DNA of 45,769 nt, from contig JBBDHW010000019.1 of assembly GCA_040880805.1 (NCBI GenBank), positions 1 through 45,769 of the forward strand, read 5' to 3'. Below the pieces are notes generated by a model, which had not been told where the DNA came from, did not search any database, and saw only the letters and a program-made list of their open reading frames with translations. The position numbers were made by a program, and so were the translations under genes. This DNA is from Acidimicrobiia bacterium. GTDB lineage: Bacteria > Actinomycetota > Acidimicrobiia > IMCC26256 > DASPTH01. Shown here piece by piece: positions 24,910-33,612 of the stretch. Within the stretch, counting starts at the first letter, position 1. Every line of letters starts with the position of its first letter.

Positions 24910-25952
24910 AGCGCGCGCTCGCCCTGATGCTGCCGATCGCACTGCTCTCGATCTGGCCGACACATGCCAACGCGGCGAGCGCCACGACAATCACGCTCGT
25001 CGCGCACGACTCGTTCGGGGTGTCGAAGCCGGTGCTCGCCGCGTTCACGAAGCAGACAGGGGTGAAGGTGAAGCTCCTGCAGTCGGGCGACGCAGGAGAG
25101 GTGCTCAACCAGGCCATCCTCACGAAGGACCACCCGGTCGGCGACGTGCTCTTCGGTGTCGACAACACGTTCCTCGGCCGCGCGCTCGACGAGGGGATCT
25201 TCGAGACGTACGCCCCTGTGGCGCTGTCGAAGGTGCCGGCCGAGTTCCAGCTCGACGCGACACACCACCTCACGCCGATCGACCACGGCGACGTGTGTAT
25301 CAACTACGACAAGCAGTGGTTCGCCAAGGAAAAGGTCGCGGTGCCGGAGACGCTCGACGACCTCACGAAGCCTGTCTACAAGGGCAAGCTCGTGGTCGAG
25401 AACCCGGCCACCTCGTCGCCCGGCCTGGCGTTCGTGCTCGCCACGATCGCCCGCTACGGCGACGGCGGCTGGCGCGCGTATTGGGAGAAGCTCCGGTCGA
25501 ACGACGTGAAGGTCGACGACGGGTGGGAGACCGCGTACCAGGGCGACTTCACCCAGGGCGGCAACCAGGGCACGTACCCACTCGTGGTGTCGTACGCGTC
25601 GAGTCCGCCCGCGGCCGTCTATTACGCGAAGCCGCACCCGAAGACCTCGCCGGTCGGCACCATGCTCGACTCGTGCTTCCGTCAGGTGGAGTTCGCGGGC
25701 GTTCTGAAGGGAACAGAGCACCGGGCGGCCGCTCGCAAGCTGGTGGACTTCATGCTGTCGGAACGCTTCCAAGCAGACGTACCCCTCGGGGGGGAGATGT
25801 TCGTGTTCCCGGTCCGCGTGGGCACGCCGCTACCGCCGCTGTTCACGAAGTTCGCGGACGTAGCACCAAACCCGCTCTCGCTGCCGGCGTCCGAGATCGC
25901 TCGCAACCGCGACCAGTGGATCGAGCAGTGGACCAGCACGGTGCTCCGGTAG
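24906..25952 (+). CDS. thiB: Thiamine ABC transporter substrate-binding protein (ThiB-like)
   Basis: A 348-residue secreted or lipid-free binding protein with signal peptide (residues 1-23, cleavage near ANA-A). The family-like segments TLVAHDSFGVSKPVLAAFTKQTG, DVLFGVDNTFLGRAL, THHLTPIDHGDVCINYDKQWF and VVSYASSPPA agree with ThiB/TbpA proteins. It delivers thiamine, TMP or TPP to the permease. It overlaps the kinase gene by 4 nt and the permease by 25 nt. TPP control makes thiamine the likely substrate. Confidence 0.92.
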   Translation: MKRALALMLPIALLSIWPTHANAASATTITLVAHDSFGVSKPVLAAFTKQTGVKVKLLQSGDAGEVLNQAILTKDHPVGDVLFGVDNTFLGRALDEGIFETYAPVALSKVPAEFQLDATHHLTPIDHGDVCINYDKQWFAKEKVAVPETLDDLTKPVYKGKLVVENPATSSPGLAFVLATIARYGDGGWRAYWEKLRSNDVKVDDGWETAYQGDFTQGGNQGTYPLVVSYASSPPAAVYYAKPHPKTSPVGTMLDSCFRQVEFAGVLKGTEHRAAARKLVDFMLSERFQADVPLGGEMFVFPVRVGTPLPPLFTKFADVAPNPLSLPASEIARNRDQWIEQWTSTVLR

Positions 25953-27586
25953 CCGTCGTCGCGCACCGGCGCGGCGCAAGCGCGCTGCTCGCGCTCGTCC
26001 CGCTCGCGTTCTTCGCGGTGTTCTTCGTGTACCCGGTCGCGACGATCGTCGCACGTGGCCTGGCGCCTGGGGATGCGGGTCTCGACCTCGACCCACTCCG
26101 CGAGGTCGTCACCGACCCGTCGCTCCGTCACGTGATCTGGTTCACGGTGTGGCAGGCCACCGTGTCGACGGTGCTCACCGTGGCGATCGCGCTCCCTGGC
26201 GCGTACATGCTCACGCGCTACGAGTTCCGCGGGCGACGCGTCGTGCGCTCGCTGGTGACCGTACCGTTCGTGCTGCCCACGGTGGTGGTCGGCACCGCGT
26301 TCGCGGCGTTGCTCGGACCGGGCGGCACGCTCGGGAGCCTCGGACTCGACCAGACGGTGTGGGCGATCCTCATCGCCCACGTGTTCTTCAACTACGCGGT
26401 GGTCGTGCGGACCGTCGGCGGCCTCTGGTCACACCTCGACCCACATCAGGAGGAAGCCGCGCGCATGCTCGGCGCAAGCAAGTGGCGGGCGTTCCGGGCG
26501 GTCACCCTCCCCGCGCTGCGCCCGGCAATCGCGACCGCGAGCGCGGTCGTGTTCCTCTTCACCTTCACATCGTTCGGCATCATCCTCATCCTCGGTGGCC
26601 CGCGGTATGCGACGCTCGAAACGGAGATCTATCGGCAGACGGCTCAACTCCTGAACCTCCCGCTCGCGGCCGCGCTCACGCTCGTGCAGCTCGTGGCCGT
26701 CGGCCTCCTCCTCGCGGTCACCGCGCGCATCCAGGGACGCGAGCGTGCGGCGTTGCGGTTGCGGGCCGCCACCGAGACCGCGCACCGTCCGCGCACCACG
26801 CGGGAGCGCGTCGTGGTGGGAGTGAACCTCGCGGTGATGGCATTGCTGCTCGGGGGTCCGATCGCGGTGCTCGTCGAGCGGTCGCTGCACACGCCGACGG
26901 GCTACGGCCTCGACTTCTACCGCGCGCTCGACGAGCTCCACCGCGGCAGCACGTTGTTCGTGCCACCGCTCAACGCGGTCGGCACGTCGTTGCGGTATGC
27001 GGTGCTCGCCACGGTCATCGCGGTTGTCGTCGGCGGCTGCGGCGCGATAGTGCTCGCCCGACGGCGTGGACGCGCGCTCGACGCGCTCGTCTCGCTGCCG
27101 CTCGGCGTGTCGGCAGTGACCGTGGGGTTCGGGTTCCTCATCGCGCTCGATGAGCCCCCGCTCGACCTCCGCACGTCGTGGCTCCTCGTTCCGATCGCGC
27201 AAGCGCTGATCGCCATCCCGTTCGTCATTCGCATGATGACCCCGGTGCTGCGGGCCATCGACCCGCGACTCCGGGAGGCCGCGGCGACCCTCGGCGCTCC
27301 GCCGGCTCGGGTCTGGCGCGAGGTCGATCTGCCGATCGTCGCCCGTGCCGCGCTCGTGGCCGGCGGGTTCGCGTTCGCGATCTCGCTCGGCGAGTTCGGC
27401 GCCACGATCTTCATCGTGCGACCGACCTCGCCGACGCTGCCGGTGCTCGTCTACCGGCTCCTCGGACAGCCGGGGCCACTCAACTTCGGCGCGGCAATGG
27501 CCGCAAGCGTGATCCTCATGGCAATCACCGCACTCGCGATCCTCGCCATCGAGGGCTTCCGGGTGGGATCGGTGGGCGAGTTCTGA
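25928..27586 (+). CDS. thiP: Thiamine ABC transporter permease (two-domain, ThiP-like)
   Basis: A 552-residue permease with about 12 hydrophobic helices. Two fused BPD_transp_1 domains are visible from two EAA loops: EEAARMLGASKWRAFRAVTLP in the first half and REAAATLGAPPARVWREVDLP in the second. This duplicated architecture is that of ThiP. GTG 25928 overlaps thiB by 25 nt. No better start exists before the first helix. The stop overlaps the ATPase ATG by one base (TGATG). A longer upstream frame is antisense-like and was discarded. Confidence 0.92.
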   Translation: MDQHGAPVAVVAHRRGASALLALVPLAFFAVFFVYPVATIVARGLAPGDAGLDLDPLREVVTDPSLRHVIWFTVWQATVSTVLTVAIALPGAYMLTRYEFRGRRVVRSLVTVPFVLPTVVVGTAFAALLGPGGTLGSLGLDQTVWAILIAHVFFNYAVVVRTVGGLWSHLDPHQEEAARMLGASKWRAFRAVTLPALRPAIATASAVVFLFTFTSFGIILILGGPRYATLETEIYRQTAQLLNLPLAAALTLVQLVAVGLLLAVTARIQGRERAALRLRAATETAHRPRTTRERVVVGVNLAVMALLLGGPIAVLVERSLHTPTGYGLDFYRALDELHRGSTLFVPPLNAVGTSLRYAVLATVIAVVVGGCGAIVLARRRGRALDALVSLPLGVSAVTVGFGFLIALDEPPLDLRTSWLLVPIAQALIAIPFVIRMMTPVLRAIDPRLREAAATLGAPPARVWREVDLPIVARAALVAGGFAFAISLGEFGATIFIVRPTSPTLPVLVYRLLGQPGPLNFGAAMAASVILMAITALAILAIEGFRVGSVGEF

Positions 27587-28536
27587 TGCTCGAGGTGGAA
27601 CACCTCTCGGTTCGCTACGGGGAGGTCACCGCGCTCGACGGCGTGGATCTCGCGGTCGCTGCACGCGAGATCGTGAGCGTGCTGGGCCCGAGCGGCAGCG
27701 GCAAGAGCACGCTGCTCCGGGCGGTCGCGGGCCTCGCGCCCGAGGCAACCGGGCGCGTGCGGTGGAACGGCGTCGACCTCGCCAACGTGCCGCCACACCG
27801 TCGCGAGTTCGGCCTGATGTTCCAGGATCACGCGCTCTTTCCGCACCGCGATGTGATTGGCAACGTGATCTTCGGGCTTCGCATGCAGCGCCGCCCGCGC
27901 GTCGAAGCCGAGGCGCGCGCACGCGAGACGCTCGCGCTCGTCGGACTCGTTGGGTTCGACCATCGTCGGGTCGCGGAACTGTCAGGCGGCGAGCAACAAC
28001 GAGTCGCGCTGGCTCGCGCGCTCGCGCCGGCGCCGCGACTGCTCATGCTCGACGAACCGCTGGGCGCTCTCGACCGCGCGCTGCGCGACCGGCTCGTCGC
28101 CGAACTGCGCGCGCTGTTCGTGCGTCTCGGGGTCACCATCATCTTCGTGACCCACGACCACGACGAGGCCTTCGCGCTCGCCGACCGCGTCGTTGTGATG
28201 GAAGGGGGCCGCATCGCACAGTCCGGCACGCCGGCCGACGTGTGGGACCACCCGAAGAATGCGTTCGTCGCCCGGTTCCTCGGCTGGAACGTGACCCACG
28301 CGTTCGGCGACGGCCTCATCGCAGTGCGCCCCGAGGGGCTGGCGCTCACGCCGTCGTCCGCCAGAACGGCCGTCGTCACCGGCCGCACGTTCCGTCGCGA
28401 CCACTATCTCCTGGAGATCGAGGTGGGCGACGGTGAGCGCCTCGAGGTCGCGGTCGCCGTCGACGGCTCCGTTCCCGAGGTCGGCGACACCGTGGGCATC
28501 GAGATGGTCCCCGGAGCGGCCGTCGGGCTCGGATGA
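27586..28536 (+). CDS. Thiamine ABC transporter ATP-binding protein (ThiQ-like)
   Basis: A 316-residue ABC ATPase: Walker A GPSGSGKST, Q-loop MFQDHALF, signature LSGGEQQRVALARAL, Walker B LLMLDEP, D-loop and switch His in FVTHDHDEAFAL. A C-terminal TOBE-like region of about 90 residues follows. ThiQ of enterobacteria is shorter, so the longer form is closer to the PotA/FutC type. The gene ends the riboswitch-controlled operon. The response regulator's operator overlaps its last codons. Confidence 0.9.
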   Translation: MLEVEHLSVRYGEVTALDGVDLAVAAREIVSVLGPSGSGKSTLLRAVAGLAPEATGRVRWNGVDLANVPPHRREFGLMFQDHALFPHRDVIGNVIFGLRMQRRPRVEAEARARETLALVGLVGFDHRRVAELSGGEQQRVALARALAPAPRLLMLDEPLGALDRALRDRLVAELRALFVRLGVTIIFVTHDHDEAFALADRVVVMEGGRIAQSGTPADVWDHPKNAFVARFLGWNVTHAFGDGLIAVRPEGLALTPSSARTAVVTGRTFRRDHYLLEIEVGDGERLEVAVAVDGSVPEVGDTVGIEMVPGAAVGLG

Positions 28537-28554
28537 TCTCCACCGAATCTCCAC
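28537..28554 (+). promoter_or_regulatory. PhoB/OmpR-type direct-repeat operator
   Basis: The 7-mer TCTCCAC occurs at 28537-28543 and again at 28548-28554, exactly 11 bp apart, the one-turn spacing recognised by OmpR/PhoB-family dimers. It lies just upstream of the -35 element of the response-regulator gene, so direct autoregulation is the natural reading. The preceding A is also repeated, giving an 8-bp identity. The site overlaps the end of the thiamine ATPase gene. Confidence 0.45.
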
Positions 28555-28563
28555 AACTCCAGC

Positions 28564-28592
28564 GGGACACCTTCAGAGCGTGTCTTTATCCT
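28564..28592 (+). promoter_or_regulatory. Promoter of the two-component operon
   Basis: GGGACA (28564-28569) and TATCCT (28587-28592) are separated by 17 nt, each matching the consensus at four positions. Initiation about 6-8 nt later would fall next to the ATG at 28602, giving a leaderless or nearly leaderless message. No Shine-Dalgarno precedes that ATG. Confidence 0.45.
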
Positions 28593-28601
28593 GGACCGAC
28601 G

Positions 28602-29296
<695 letters not shown>

Positions 29297-29300
<4 letters not shown>

Positions 29301-30313
29301 ACCGTCGAGCGCGCCTCGCCCACCCGCTCGACGACGTCCCGTCGATCAAACTCAAGCTCGGCTTCGTGATCGCGGCGGCGGTCGCGATCACCGTGTTCGT
29401 GTTCTGGGTGGGTCTCAAGATCGGGCTGTGGCCGTCGGTGAGCGGCGTCATCGCCGCCGCGGTCGCCATGACCATGGTGTGGTTCCTCTCGCGCGGCATG
29501 ACGTCGCCGCTGCGCGAGATGGCCGCCGCCGCGTCCGAGATGGCCAAGGGCAACTACGAGCGACGCGTGCGTTCCTCGTCGCGCGACGAGGTGGGCGCAT
29601 TGGCGCGCGCGTTCAACCAGATGGCCGCCGACCTCGCCGAGACCGACCGCGTGCGGCGCGACCTGGTCGCGAACGTGTCTCACGAGCTGCGCACACCGAT
29701 CACTGCACTGCAAGTGCTGCTCGAGAACCTCGTCGACGGAGTCACCGAGCCCGACCCCGAGACCTTCCACACGATGCTCACGCAGGTGGAGCGGCTCGGC
29801 CGGCTGGTCAAGCAGCTCCTCGATCTCTCGCGCCTCGAATCGGGCGCGGTGCCGCTCGAGCGCACCGCGTTCCGGGTGGAGCCGCTGCTGGCTCACGCTG
29901 TGCGCGAGCAACGCCTGCATGCACCCGAGATCGACGTCTCGATCGCGGTCGACTCACCCGACCTCACCGCCGACGGCGATCCCGAGCGGGTGCACCAGGT
30001 GGTCGCGAACCTGCTCGAGAACGCGGTACGCCACACGCCGCGCGGCGGTGTGGTCGAGGTGTGCGCGCACCGCACCTGCGACAGCGTCGTCATCGAAGTC
30101 GTCGACGAAGGCCCGGGCATCCCCGAGTCGGAGCAGACGCGGATCTTCGAACGCTTCTACCGCGCCGACGCGGCACGCGCGTCGAGCGACGGCGGCGCGG
30201 GGCTCGGCCTCGCGATCGCGCAATGGATCGTCGACCTCCACGGCGGCGACATCCACCCGGAACGGCGGGAGCCGCACGGCTGCCGCATGGTCGTGACCCT
30301 CCCCGACAACTGA
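29297..30313 (+). CDS. Membrane sensor histidine kinase with minimal sensing loop
   Basis: A 338-residue kinase: two membrane helices at about 21-40 and 51-66 with only about ten residues between them (KIGLWPSVSG), a HAMP linker, DHp with His129 in VSHELRTP, and a HATPase domain with NLLENAVRHT, DEGPGIP and GLGLAIAQ. The near-absent external domain suggests sensing within the membrane or through a partner. GTG 29297 overlaps the regulator stop as GTGA, so they form a coupled pair. Confidence 0.92.
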
Positions 30314-30328
30314 GAACCAGGAGCCCCA

Positions 30329-30976
30329 ATGCCACTGGCCACCATCGACGACGCACTCAAGCGCATCCGCCGCGGCGAGATGGTCCTCGTCGTCGACGAC
30401 GAAGACCGTGAGAACGAGGGCGATCTCACGATGGCCGCGAGTTGGGTCACACCCGAGGCCGTCAACTTCATGTTGCGCTGGGGTCGCGGGCTCGTGTGCA
30501 TGCCATGCGACGGTCGAGTGCTCGACGCGCTCGACGTATGGCCGATGGTGCCGTCGGACCGCGCCGGTTGCGACACCGCGTTCGCGGTTTCGATCGACCA
30601 TGTCACTGCGGGGAGCGGAATCGGCGCGGCCGACCGTGCGCGCACGATCCGCAAGGTGATCGACCCCGGCGCCCGGCCATCCGATTTCCATCGACCCGGG
30701 CACGTGTTCCCGTTACGCGCTCGCCCGGGTGGGGTGCTCGAGCGGCGCGGCCACACTGAAGCCGCCGTCGACCTCGCGCGGCTCGCAGGGCTTCCACCGG
30801 TTGCGACGATCTGCGAGGTGCTGCACGAGGACGGCTCGCCGGCGCGGCTGCCGTACCTCGACGGCTTCGCGACCGAGCACCTCATCACCATCGTGTCGGT
30901 GGAGCAGATCGCCGAGTACCGCCTCACGCTCGACGACACCGACGCCTACGGCCTGCGCACTCCACTGCTCCTGTGA
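30329..30976 (+). CDS. ribB: 3,4-dihydroxy-2-butanone-4-phosphate synthase
   Basis: A 215-residue enzyme that turns ribulose 5-phosphate into the four-carbon riboflavin precursor. Seen: VVDDEDRENEGDL, the CMPCDGR-like segment, and RPGHVFPLRARPGGVLERRGHTEAAVDL, with the metal-binding Glu and His. The protein ends after this domain, so there is no fused GTP cyclohydrolase II. It lies 15 nt after the kinase gene, possibly in the same transcript, preceded by AGGAG. Confidence 0.94.
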   Translation: MPLATIDDALKRIRRGEMVLVVDDEDRENEGDLTMAASWVTPEAVNFMLRWGRGLVCMPCDGRVLDALDVWPMVPSDRAGCDTAFAVSIDHVTAGSGIGAADRARTIRKVIDPGARPSDFHRPGHVFPLRARPGGVLERRGHTEAAVDLARLAGLPPVATICEVLHEDGSPARLPYLDGFATEHLITIVSVEQIAEYRLTLDDTDAYGLRTPLLL

Positions 30977-30983
30977 CGAGCTG

Positions 30984-31382
30984 TCACAGGCTCGCGAGGC
31001 GGGCGAGCACCGCCACGCGCTCCATCGCTTCTCGCGCCTTCTCGTCTTGCCCGCGGTCCCATTCCCACATTGAGTAGTCGACCTCGCGGGCGACGGCCCG
31101 GTTCACAACGCTCGATCAGCAACGCGAAGTGCTCGCGATCCTCGTCGAGTAGCAACACCGTGCCGTCGCCGTCCCACCACCGCAGCGCGGTCCCCTCGTG
31201 ACGCGCCTCTCGCTCCGGGAACGCGAGCTTGATCACTACGTCGGTGCCGTCGGCACGCGTGGCCGCTGTTCGAACTCGTCGACCAAGCCCGGGAGGGCGG
31301 CGAGCCAACGATCACCGTCTTCCGTACCGGCGAAGCTGTCGCGCAGATCGGACGGGATCGAGAACGAGCTGTCGCGCGGCAC
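30984..31382 (-). pseudogene. Decayed aminoglycoside/hydroxyurea-type antibiotic kinase
   Basis: Three fragments in different frames resemble one APH(6)-like kinase. From GTG 31382: an N-terminal part (PRDSSFSIPSDLRDSF, then GDRWLAALPGLVDEFEQR) that soon reaches a stop. Then, in another frame, ATRADGTDVVIKLAFPEREARHEGTALRWW...HFALLIERCEPG, the N-lobe with the ATP-binding Lys. Finally, after another shift, VNRAVAREVDYSMWEWDRGQ, a C-terminal helix ending at TGA 30984. The glycine-rich loop and the whole catalytic loop with its HxD are missing. At least two internal deletions explain the frames, so the gene is inactive. It follows the cupin gene by 6 nt. Confidence 0.7.
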
Positions 31383-31388
31383 GCGCGA

Positions 31389-31787
31389 TCAGCGGGGGCG
31401 GGTCTCGGTGCCGCGGCCGGCGGTGATGAAGAGCGCCTCGCCGGGTTCGTGTACATCGGCGGTGTGCCACACGCCCGGAGGGTTGACCACCGCCATGCCG
31501 GGACGCAGCTCGACCACGCGGTGTTCGCCGTCGATCTCCTGGATGAGGTCGGCGCGACCGGAGAGCAGCACCACGAGCTCGTCACCGGCCGGGTGTCGTT
31601 CCCAGGAGTCCCACGACGCGTCCTGCTTCATCAACACGACGAGCCGGCCCTCGTTGCCGTCGGACGCGGTGCGCTGCACGTAGGCGTCGAGGTACTCGGG
31701 CGTCCACTGGAAGTCCGGGAGCGGCTCGACGCGCGCGCCGAGGCCGAGGTGGGCGTACGTCGTGTGCAGGTCGAAGGTCTCAGACAC
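31389..31787 (-). CDS. Cupin-domain protein
   Basis: A 132-residue single-domain cupin. The barrel motifs are visible: ERHPAGDELVVLLSGRADLIQE (with a His and Glu in metal-ligand positions) and a second motif near PPGVWHTADVHEPGEALFITAG. Cupins of this kind bind a metal and may be enzymes or sensors; the role is not predictable. GTG 31787 overlaps the stop of the 85-aa gene by 8 nt (GTGTCTGA). The decayed kinase follows it. Confidence 0.82.
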   Translation of the reverse strand: MSETFDLHTTYAHLGLGARVEPLPDFQWTPEYLDAYVQRTASDGNEGRLVVLMKQDASWDSWERHPAGDELVVLLSGRADLIQEIDGEHRVVELRPGMAVVNPPGVWHTADVHEPGEALFITAGRGTETRPR

Positions 31788-32037
31788 CAGGTGTGGGGGG
31801 CTCAGGGGGTTCGTAGACGTACACGACCGAACGCTCGGGGTGCTCGAAGTCGAGGATCACGTCGAGGTTGTCGGGTGGGGGCGCGGCGGGCGCTTCCGAG
31901 ATGATCGCCGGCTCTTCCTTCTCGGGGCGCCCTTCGAGTGCGTCACGGAGACCGAGCAGACCTGCGGCCACGACCGACCCGGCGGCGGATCGCTTGAATC
32001 TGTCGACTGGTCGTTCCCACTCGGTCGAGCTCACCAC
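31780..32037 (-). CDS. Small hypothetical protein
   Basis: An 85-residue protein with a basic N-terminus, an Ala/Gly-rich helical segment (SAAGSVVAAGLLGLRDALEG) and an acidic, proline-rich C-terminal half ending VYVYEPPEPPTPGV. It is not assigned to a family. It overlaps the cupin start by 8 nt, so it is coupled to it. Two adjacent GTG codons can serve as the start. The helix could be a weak membrane segment. Confidence 0.6.
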   Translation of the reverse strand: MVSSTEWERPVDRFKRSAAGSVVAAGLLGLRDALEGRPEKEEPAIISEAPAAPPPDNLDVILDFEHPERSVVYVYEPPEPPTPGV

Positions 32038-32052
32038 GCCACTGTACGCCCT

Positions 32053-32319
32053 TCAATCTCCAGGGTCTTCGCCGATCTCGCGGAGTGCCGCGGCGATCGC
32101 GACTCGCAGGCGACGCGCGGTGTCGGGTGCGAGGTGCGCGACAATCCCGAGCCCGGCTCGCCCGGCTTCCTCGACGGTCAGGACGACGCGCAGGTCGCCC
32201 TCGCCGCACGCGTCGCAGTCGTCGGTGAGCGCGATGGCCCACGACACGGGCGGGCGTTCGTCGTCGTCGGCGGGATGGTCGTCGAGAGCATCATCGATGG
32301 AACGGCGCATGCGGGACAC
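32053..32319 (-). CDS. Small hypothetical protein
   Basis: An 88-residue acidic protein with DDCDACGEGD in the middle, a strand-like RVVLTVEEAGRAGLGIVAHL and a C-terminal helix (TARRLRVAIAAALREIGED). It is not recognised. The CDAC pair could bind a metal, but only two cysteines are present. GTG 32319 is used here; ATG 32310 is an alternative. It is between pdxH and the 85-aa gene on the same strand. Confidence 0.6.
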   Translation of the reverse strand: MSRMRRSIDDALDDHPADDDERPPVSWAIALTDDCDACGEGDLRVVLTVEEAGRAGLGIVAHLAPDTARRLRVAIAAALREIGEDPGD

Positions 32320-32342
32320 CCTACGAGAGCCGCACGATCGGC

Positions 32343-32981
32343 TCAGGGCTGGAGGCGGTCGATCGCCCAGGTGCCGTCGTCCGCGCGCGTGTAGCGCAAC
32401 CGGTCGTGCAGTCGATCTTCGCGGTGCTCCCAGAGCTCGAGCTCATCGGGGACGAGTCGGTAGCCACCCCAGAACGGCGGGAGGGGAACGTCGCCGTCGT
32501 CCTCGGCGAACCGCGCTTCGGCAGCAGCTGCGCGCGCCTCGAGCTCCTCACGCGATCCGATGGGCTCGCTCTGCGCCGACGCCCACGCGCTCACGCGGCT
32601 CGCGCGCGGCCGGTTGCGCCAGTACGCCTCCGACTCCTCCTGGGAGACGCGCTCGACTCGACCCGTCGCGCGCACCTGTCGCTGCACCGCGGGCCAGTGG
32701 AAGAGCACGGCCGCGTGCGGGTTGGCGTCGAGCTCGCGGCCCTTCCGGCTCCTGAAGTTGGTGAAGAAGCAGAAGCCGCGCTCGTCGAGGCCACGCAGCA
32801 GGACGGCTCGGGCCGATGGGCGGCCGTCGGGCGTGGCGCTCGCCACGGTCATCGCGTCGGGCGCCAGCACGCCTCGGGCCTCGGCATCGGCGTACCAGCG
32901 GCCGAACTGCACGATCGGATCGGGGTCGACTGCGTCCTCGCGCAACGGGCCCATGGGCACCCGTGTCAGGCTACGTGCCAT
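32343..32981 (-). CDS. pdxH: Pyridoxamine 5'-phosphate oxidase
   Basis: A 212-residue FMN enzyme that oxidises pyridoxamine- or pyridoxine-phosphate to pyridoxal 5'-phosphate. Seen: DPIVQFGRWYADAEARG, MTVASATPDGRPSARAVLLRGLDERGFCFFTN, SRKGRELDANP, the VERVSQEESEAYWRNRPRASR region, ASAQSEPI and the C-terminal LELWEHREDRLHDRLRY. These are the FMN and substrate motifs of PdxH. ATG 32981 is chosen; ATG 32954 is an internal alternative. It is divergent from the sigma-factor gene. Confidence 0.93.
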   Translation of the reverse strand: MARSLTRVPMGPLREDAVDPDPIVQFGRWYADAEARGVLAPDAMTVASATPDGRPSARAVLLRGLDERGFCFFTNFRSRKGRELDANPHAAVLFHWPAVQRQVRATGRVERVSQEESEAYWRNRPRASRVSAWASAQSEPIGSREELEARAAAAEARFAEDDGDVPLPPFWGGYRLVPDELELWEHREDRLHDRLRYTRADDGTWAIDRLQP

Positions 32982-32988
32982 TCCGAGG

Positions 32989-33013
32989 CAACCGAAACCG
33001 ACTCCTGTGCGTC
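32989..33013 (+). promoter_or_regulatory. ECF-type promoter candidate
   Basis: CAACC (32989-32993) and CGTC (33010-33013) are 16 nt apart, a pattern typical of promoters used by extracytoplasmic-function sigma factors (an AAC-containing -35, a CGTC-type -10). It lies upstream of an ECF sigma gene, so autoregulation is plausible. It overlaps the 5' end of divergent pdxH. Confidence 0.35.
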
Positions 33014-33051
33014 GATCCCGTGCAGGCGCGCCGCGCTTGCAGGGAGGAATC

Positions 33052-33612
33052 GTGCAAGCCCTGGCCGAGCAACCGCCTCCGGCACACGACCATCCGGCGC
33101 TCCAGAGCGTCGAGAGCGACGACGAGCGGATCCGGGCGTTCGTCGACGGTGAATACCGCCAGGTCGTGTCCACGGTTGCCCTGGTGTGCGGCAGCGTCGC
33201 GACCGCGGAGGACTCGGTGCAGGAGGCCCTCGCGCGTGCCTGGGAGCAGACGGCGCGGGGCAAGGAGATCGAGCGACTGCCCGCGTGGATCACGACGGTC
33301 GCGCTCAATCTGGCGCGCAGCCAGATGCGGCGGTGGCGGTGCGAGCGCCGGGCACGGACGCGCCTCGGTGCACTGCGCCCGGAGATCCACGACGTCACCG
33401 GTGCGAGCGGAGAGGCGTACGCGGTGCGGCAGGCACTCCTCGCCCTCCCGCGCCGGCAACGCGAGGTCACCGCGCTCCGTTACTACCTCGGCCTCGACGT
33501 CCGCGAGATCGCCGAGCAGCTCGGGATCGCGGAAGGAACGGTGAAGGCGATGCTCTTCCGAGCGCGGCAGTCGCTCGCCGAGACACTCGACGACGGAGCC
33601 ACGGATGCGTGA
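33052..33612 (+). CDS. ECF RNA polymerase sigma factor
   Basis: A 186-residue sigma-70 family protein with region 2 (FVDGEYRQVVSTVALVCG...AEDSVQEALARAWEQ) and region 4 (ALLALPRRQREVTALRYYLGLDVREIAEQLGIAEGTVKAMLFRARQSL). No region 3 or C-terminal extension is present. GTG 33052 follows AGGGAGGA at good spacing. Upstream in-frame sequence belongs to the antisense of pdxH. It overlaps the next gene by 8 nt, the usual layout of sigma/anti-sigma pairs. Confidence 0.9.
   Translation: MQALAEQPPPAHDHPALQSVESDDERIRAFVDGEYRQVVSTVALVCGSVATAEDSVQEALARAWEQTARGKEIERLPAWITTVALNLARSQMRRWRCERRARTRLGALRPEIHDVTGASGEAYAVRQALLALPRRQREVTALRYYLGLDVREIAEQLGIAEGTVKAMLFRARQSLAETLDDGATDA

Noticed and set aside
24863-25927. 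N-terminal extension of the thiamine permease
   Set aside because: The stretch overlaps thiB in another frame and has no membrane or domain character; the permease begins at GTG 25928.
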